Of a DNA stretch of 64,000 nucleotides, positions 58,653-64,000 are shown one piece after another (the stretch's first letter is position 1; each line of letters opens with the position of its first letter). Both the position numbers and the translations under genes were made by a program. Source of the DNA: Cheilinus undulatus (taxonomy: Eukaryota > Chordata > Actinopteri > Labriformes > Labridae); assembly GCF_018320785.1 (NCBI RefSeq), contig NC_054869.1:17866698-17930697 (forward strand). The letters run 5' to 3'. The notes beneath the pieces are model-generated. The model ran no database searches. It worked only from the letters and a program-made list of their open reading frames with translations, and had not been told where the DNA came from.

Positions 58653-61600
58653 ATGCTCCCTGTCCTCCTGCTGGCTGGGTTGATTCTGGCTCTGTCAATC
58701 CCTGGCACTACGTCTGAGTCAGCCACGCTGCGGTTCCTGGGGCAGACGGACTTTGTTGTCAACGAGAGCAGCACAGCTGTAGTCCGTCTGGTTGTGGAGA
58801 GAGTGGGAGACCCGGTCAATGTGACGGCTTTGGTTCTGGTAGGACATGGGACAACTTCATCATTAATGACTCATTGTGTATCCATTACCATAAGCCTGTC
58901 ATGCTATCCTGTCTGTGTCCAGTCACTTAACTTCCTTCTGAACTGTGAAGGACTGAGAGTAGAGGAGTTTTCTTATTTGTAGAAGCCAGTGTGTCTACAG
59001 AAACAGGCTTTGTAACTGACTGGCTTTATTTCCTCCACATGGGGGCTGGTGTCAGCTGCTCACAGTGGGTGTTTGGTAAGACGAGCTGGCCAAACAGTGG
59101 AGTATGACTGGGTTTTTTTTTCTTAGCTTCTTGATATCTTTACCATATTTCTTGTCACACTAACTATAAAAACGAGGCAAATGCTGTATCATAGCAGGCT
59201 GGGAAATTATGAGCATAGACAGAAGATCATTGAAAATCAAGCCAGAGCAGATAAAGACACAAGTATTAAGGGAAGAGAGAGACAGTTTCTGCTCTCTGTC
59301 AGTGAAAAGAGCTAAAAAAAGATAAAAACATCAGGCCCTGGGGCTTGCCATAGGCTCAGTTGTCTTATCATGTCCCTGCATCATTTCATCTTTGATCTGT
59401 GTTATCACACTGCTTCCTTCTTCTTTGCACCTTTTCCTTTTTTTTATCTCTGTTTTACACTTAAATACACAAGTCTCAAACAGACAAGAAGCATGCAAAT
59501 GTTTGTGATTTAATGCTGTTTGCTTGTTTCAATCAGCTAGAAGGAGTTGATACCGGGGACTTCGAAGCCGTTAATGCTGCAGCTTTCCTGCTGTCCACTG
59601 AATCCAGTAAGACCATCTTCATAGCTGTGAAAGATGATGACTTGCCAGAGGCTGATGAGACATTTACCTTTAACCTTACACTGCAGGTAAATGTCTGTTT
59701 TTGTCTTTAATTGTATGCCTAGTTATAGATGTCTGTGTTTTAAGTGACGTGTGAAATTTTCAGGTTTGATGAGGACTTTTCCTCCCCCTTTCTATTTAGC
59801 CTCCCTTTTCTGAGCTCCAAGCGTCTTCTACACAGAGTCCCAGTGTTCAAAATCTGCCTCTGACTGTCGTAACCCACACAATCTAGGCAATAGAGAGTGG
59901 GGGCGGCGGCAGCAGTAAGCCTGTGTGGCTCTAGACTGCAGGGTCTTTGATGTGTCTGCTCTTTAGGACTTTTCCAGGACTGGCCTGGGTGAGGCCAAAT
60001 GTTGTGTGCGTCTGTGAGGTTCCCCGCTAAAAGACACCTTTGTGAAAAGAAAATAACTTTGACAGCCAAAGCGTCACCACACAGTAGATTAAAGTGAATC
60101 TCTCATTCACCATCCCCATTGACTTTGATGGGCATGTCGGTTCTGTGGAGTTCACCCCTGTATATGATGAGTGCTTGCTATTGCCCCTGATGCACAGTTC
60201 TAGATCAAAGCAGTATATTACAATGGATAAATTGATTCACAACCAAGTGCATTAAAAGCTTGTCATGCATTATGAAACCTCTTTACAAAATGTCGAACTT
60301 ACTATAACTCTATTCTTGTCCGGATACATAAAGAATAAGGGAGACCAAAAACTTTAAACTTTTTTTTACTGAGACACATATAGAGTTTAAAACTTCAATG
60401 ATTTTTTATGGAAATTAATTGCCAAACGTTGTCAAAGGATTGACATCACAGCCTTAAATGCCTCCCACCCAGTGACCATCTCCATGGTTTCATGTCGCCT
60501 TTAGCTGTCAAGTTTGATTGATGAGTTTGGGGGTCTTTTCTATCCGGTATTCTGTCTTAACCCTCACTTAAAGACCTAAGAAAAAGGGTCATTGTGATCA
60601 TCCACTGTGTACATTTACAAAACAGCAACAACTATGTCCAGCTGCAACAAGAGGGACTTTTTCCCACTTTTTTTTCAATTTACTGCTGCGATTTTGTGAC
60701 ACCTGGTGAAATCCAGAAGCAAAACCCTGTATTTAGCCTGCCACTAAAGTGAAAGACCAGGTGAGGCCCACTTATCCCTTCTGTTTACACTACAGTGGAG
60801 ACAAAGCTTCGGCCAAATGCTTCCCTATCAGCTTACTGATGGACTGTCTGGAGGATCAGTCTGCACTAGAATAGGTGTCACAGATCAATCACATATACAA
60901 GGGGTTGGCCAATATTGTTTTTTTGGGACTGATACAGATTATTAGTTGGTCATGAAAGGGATAACCAATATTTTATACCAACATGCCTTTATGGCAAAAA
61001 AATCTTTCAGTGAAAGTTCTGAAATTGAATTGCTAATGATAAATAAGTACAACAGTAATAAAGGTAAGTTTTTAATTCTGAGGACTTTGCACTTTTTACA
61101 GTTCATGTATGTCTAAACCAATAATGTTAGTGCCCCCAACTCTGGTAAAAGCAGCAAAACCACAGTGTAAAAATGTTCAAATGCAAGTTTAAGTCAAAAT
61201 CTTTAATAAATAAGTGAAATTGTGTCAAACAAAATATACTGAATGTGATAAGAAGGAGCTTTTTAAGAGGAGTATAATCTTAATTATAATCGAACATGAA
61301 TGTATTAGTAGACTTTCATTTTGATAATCTGAATCAGCCAGGTAACTGTAAACTAAGCCAACTAAGTCATCTAAATCACTATTTTTGTATAAAGCAGTAT
61401 TTTACACTCTTAAATATGCCAAATATCTGCGCTGATAATGGGCCAGACCAAGTATTGGTTAACCCCTAATATGTATGATATAAAGGTTGATTAAGGAGCA
61501 TTTATTACAACACAGTTTTATTTCTTAAATCATTTGAAAAACGTGTGGTTACTGTATTGGAAATGAGTTAGACAGGGTGGGACTTGTTAATAAGAAATAT

Positions 61601-62878
61601 TAAATGTTGACAAGAGCTGGTGCAGCCCATCAGACCTAGATGTCAACAGAGGGTGGGAAAAATAGGTTTTAGCATAAATTAAAGGAATTAGGCTTTAAGT
61701 AGTGCTGCAAAGGCTGGTGTTTGCAGCTACTTAAAAGTTATAAACATGCTGTTCCTGCTTGAGAACTTTAAAATTTCTAGTTATTCTAAGTCATATATTG
61801 ATGTTTTCTTTCTGTGTGCATGAATCCCTTCATACTTTTGTAGTAGGGCCCATGATTGTGTGAGTATGTGTCTGGGCAGCTTCCTGACTCGACCAGTGGC
61901 TTGGCTTTGCGAATTCGTGTGGATTCTGTGTCTGTGAAATGACCGCTACAAGAGCTCAGCAATGGAAAAAAAAAGCTCTGTTACCGCTGGGAAAAGCCCT
62001 GTTTGAATAGAGGGATAAATACAACAAGGCTTTTTGCTTTTTATGTCTTCTTTGCTTGTGCTCACCTTAATATGCACATACATTCATTCAGTGTTTAGTG
62101 TGGGGCTTTCAATTGGACTGTGCAAAATGGAAAACATTACAAAACTGTTTTCAGGGAGAATCTTGTGTTTCTGTTTATTATCGATGTCAAGACTGTAGAA
62201 GTTGATCCCTTGTTTTTGGATGTTTTGGAGGAAGCTTGTGCACATGAGTAAAGACCTGGTGGTTCTCAGCACAGTTGTTCCATGAGATGCTTGCGAAAAC
62301 ATTGGTAAGCTCACTAATGGAAACCTTGGAGAGTTTACCCAAATAACAAGGCTGTGGTCTCTCTCTTTAATAGGGTTCAGAAAAAGGGAAACCCTCCTCG
62401 CAGCTCATCACCGGCCATGGTTCTTTTGTAAGGTTAGAAAACTCACAGTGTAAGCCTTGTAAAGTCACTGTGCTATGTTAAGCAAGCTGAGATTTAAAGG
62501 TTTGTCTTTGGTCTTAGTGCCGAATCACAGAGCACAGCACAAGTCCTGAAGAGGTATCACACTGTGCGCTAACCTGACAAATCAACCAGGCTGAGACCAG
62601 AACTTCCTGTCTTTGTGCCTTCTCATCAGGGCCTCTCAGTGGGAGCAAAGACATGAAGTGAAAACAGTGGATAAGGCTGATGTTCTGGTTTTTCTCTACA
62701 GCACTACAGAAAATGTTTCCATGTACTACATGATGTATATAATTAACCTAGTTATATTTAATTCCATTGTTTCTGCTTTCAGAGCTCCTCTAATGGCGTG
62801 ACGCTGGGAACACCAAACAAGGCCACAATCACCATCCTGTCCAATGACAATGCCTTTGGAATTATTGCCTTTAACTCT
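58653..62878 (+). CDS. adgrv1: Adhesion G protein-coupled receptor V1, first three coding exons (3' end off window)
   Basis: Giant Calx-beta-repeat adhesion GPCR of hair-cell ankle links and photoreceptors; human loss causes Usher syndrome type 2C (family knowledge). Exons: 58653-58838, 59537-59686, 62783-62878, all joined in phase 0, giving 144 residues. The acceptor at 58649-58650 lies two nt before the ATG. Residues 1-21 are a signal peptide (MLPVLLLAGLILALSIPGTT). The first Calx-beta repeat follows: ATLRFLGQTDFVVNESS, the acidic DDDLPEADETFTFNLTL (95-111), and ITILSNDNAFGIIAF, which leads into the second repeat. Asn-linked sequons are at N37, N56 and N108. The first Calx-beta repeat resembles that of human ADGRV1. 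Head-to-head with lysmd3, as in human. Confidence 0.95.
58839..59536 (+). other. adgrv1 intron between coding exons 1 and 2
   Basis: GTAGGA donor and TTTCAATCAG acceptor. Nothing else recognised. Confidence 0.6.
59687..62782 (+). other. adgrv1 intron between coding exons 2 and 3
   Basis: GTAAAT donor and TGCTTTCAG acceptor. Apart from the possible MITE at 60899-61468, nothing is recognised. Confidence 0.55.
60899..61468. mobile_element. Possible hAT-type MITE
   Basis: The left end AAGGGGTTGGCCAATATTG and the right end (reverse) TAGGGGTTAACCAATACTTG are inverted. The flanking 8-mers ACATATAC and ATATGTAT match at five positions, with all three differences being transitions, so a decayed target duplication is possible. 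Confidence 0.4.
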
Positions 62879-63354
62879 GTAAGATACCTCTGTCATCCGC
62901 ATAAAACTTGTCTTGCACCATAATCATGCCCGTGATAATCCTCTAATGTTAATAAGTTTGAGAAAGTAATGGTGATTGTGTTATTTGATCCTGATGCTGC
63001 TGAAAGCTGTTCAGTTCAGCTGTGGGAGGAGTGACCTCCTAGGGGTTGTGGGTTTCCAGGGGCATTTTAAACCACAACACTTATCAGCAGGAATGTATAG
63101 CATTTCCATGGTAGCTCTGTGGAATATCAGGAACTGTTTGCTCTAGCAGGCCCAGACAGTTTCTTATGCTGGATAATGATTTGACTTGCAAAGAATCAAT
63201 AAATGCCTCCTGGCCCTAGGAAATGTGTTTGAAGTTACAGACTTGAATTATTTTCTGTGTATTGTACTTTGGTTTGCAATGAAACTCAATTGTTGAATGA
63301 ATTAACCTAAGGGAAAACAGTTTCCAAATCTCAATGCCACAGTTAGGACCTGAT
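62879..63354 (+). other. adgrv1 intron after coding exon 3
   Basis: Begins GTAAGA. No exon recognised to the window end apart from the mariner remnant. Confidence 0.5.
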
Positions 63355-63950
63355 CACGTAGTTGAACTGAGAGTCATATGAGTTAATGAAAAAATAAATG
63401 AAAGAGTGAAAAATAGGTAACAGTAGATGTTGATTTTTAGTTTTTCCACAATTTTCTGTTTCTTCAGAGTTTTTCTCTCAGTTTTTCTACAACCTGTATT
63501 TAATAGTGTTGATTCACCACTGACCCTTCTGGAACCCACTCCTCCAAAATTATACCCTTAATGTTGAAAAAACAATCAACATGGCCTTGAATTTGGACTT
63601 GCTTTGTCATGATTTCTTCATCCTCGGTGACGATGTTGTTTTCCAATGCACTGACTGCTGTTTTATCTCAGGATTTTATTGGAAGATCCAAGTTTCAACA
63701 CATGTAATCACTTCTTCTGAAATATTTGGGACTCCTTCAATATTTTCCAACTTTGATCAGGAGTCAGAAGTTTTGGGGCAACTTTGGCACACACTTTTGT
63801 CATGTTCTAATTTTCATGCAAAAATTGCTGAACCATCTCTTTATCAATGGAAACCATTTCAGTTATCATTCTTTTATTGTGTCATCGATAATTTCAAACA
63901 TTTTTTTCAATTTGTTGAATGTCTTCAGAAGTTTTTGATATGAATGGGCG
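63355..63950 (-). mobile_element. Decayed mariner transposase, middle part
   Basis: On the - strand, pieces in shifting frames read KVCAKVAPKLLTPDQ (linker after the DNA-binding domain) and FFNIKGIILEEWVPEGSVVN (the motif after the first catalytic Asp in mariners). Many frame changes. It is antisense to adgrv1, in the intron after its third coding exon. Confidence 0.6.
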
Positions 63951-64000
63951 CTAGAGGGTTCATCGTCTTAGACATCATCTCTGCCTCACAAAATCTTTTG

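Noticed and set aside
1-64000. tRNA, rRNA, CRISPR arrays and operon-type features
   Set aside because: No B-box-like GGTTCRANTCC, rRNA-like stretch or regularly spaced repeat-spacer pattern was noticed; the DNA is vertebrate. A tRNAscan or Rfam search could still find something missed by eye.

Overview
This is nuclear DNA from a ray-finned (teleost-type) fish. The genes are split by many GT-AG introns and match vertebrate families. The spaces between exons are full of transposon types typical of fish: Tc1/mariner, small hAT elements, an RTE/Rex3-like LINE and a solo LTR. The species cannot be fixed from the sequence alone.

Layout, left to right. (1) rtkn (rhotekin), + strand, ten coding exons from 780 to 15131; the 5' exons lie off the left edge. 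Its introns hold a 1.4 kb hAT-type element with an 8-bp target duplication (5741-7152) and a ~2.4 kb TACTA pentanucleotide array (10540-12910). (2) mblac2, - strand, three exons, 21732 to 19302, tail-to-tail with rtkn. (3) polr3g, + strand, seven coding exons, 22447-29316, starting about 700 bp from mblac2 across a shared divergent promoter. Its first two introns are mostly transposon. (4) lysmd3, - strand, two coding exons, 31839 to 30305, tail-to-tail with polr3g. (5) adgrv1 (Gpr98/Vlgr1), + strand. A CpG-rich candidate promoter and untranslated first exon lie at 34740-35293. The first three coding exons are at 58653-62878, and the gene runs off the right edge. The ~23 kb first intron holds Tc1 elements, a 1.4 kb hAT-like element, a three-copy family that includes a 1.1 kb palindrome, a mariner remnant and a LINE fragment.

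The order mblac2-polr3g-lysmd3-adgrv1, with alternating strands, matches the human 5q14.3 neighbourhood as I know it, so this is conserved vertebrate synteny. The genes have unrelated jobs: Rho effector scaffold, acyl-CoA hydrolase-type metallo-beta-lactamase fold enzyme, RNA polymerase III subunit, LysM membrane protein, and giant adhesion GPCR. What links them is layout: two convergent pairs and two divergent promoters.

I found no undescribed multi-gene system. The points most worth a second look are a GC-AG intron in rtkn, a candidate poison exon in rtkn, the palindromic element family in adgrv1 intron 1, the TACTA array, and the transposon crowding around polr3g exon 2.
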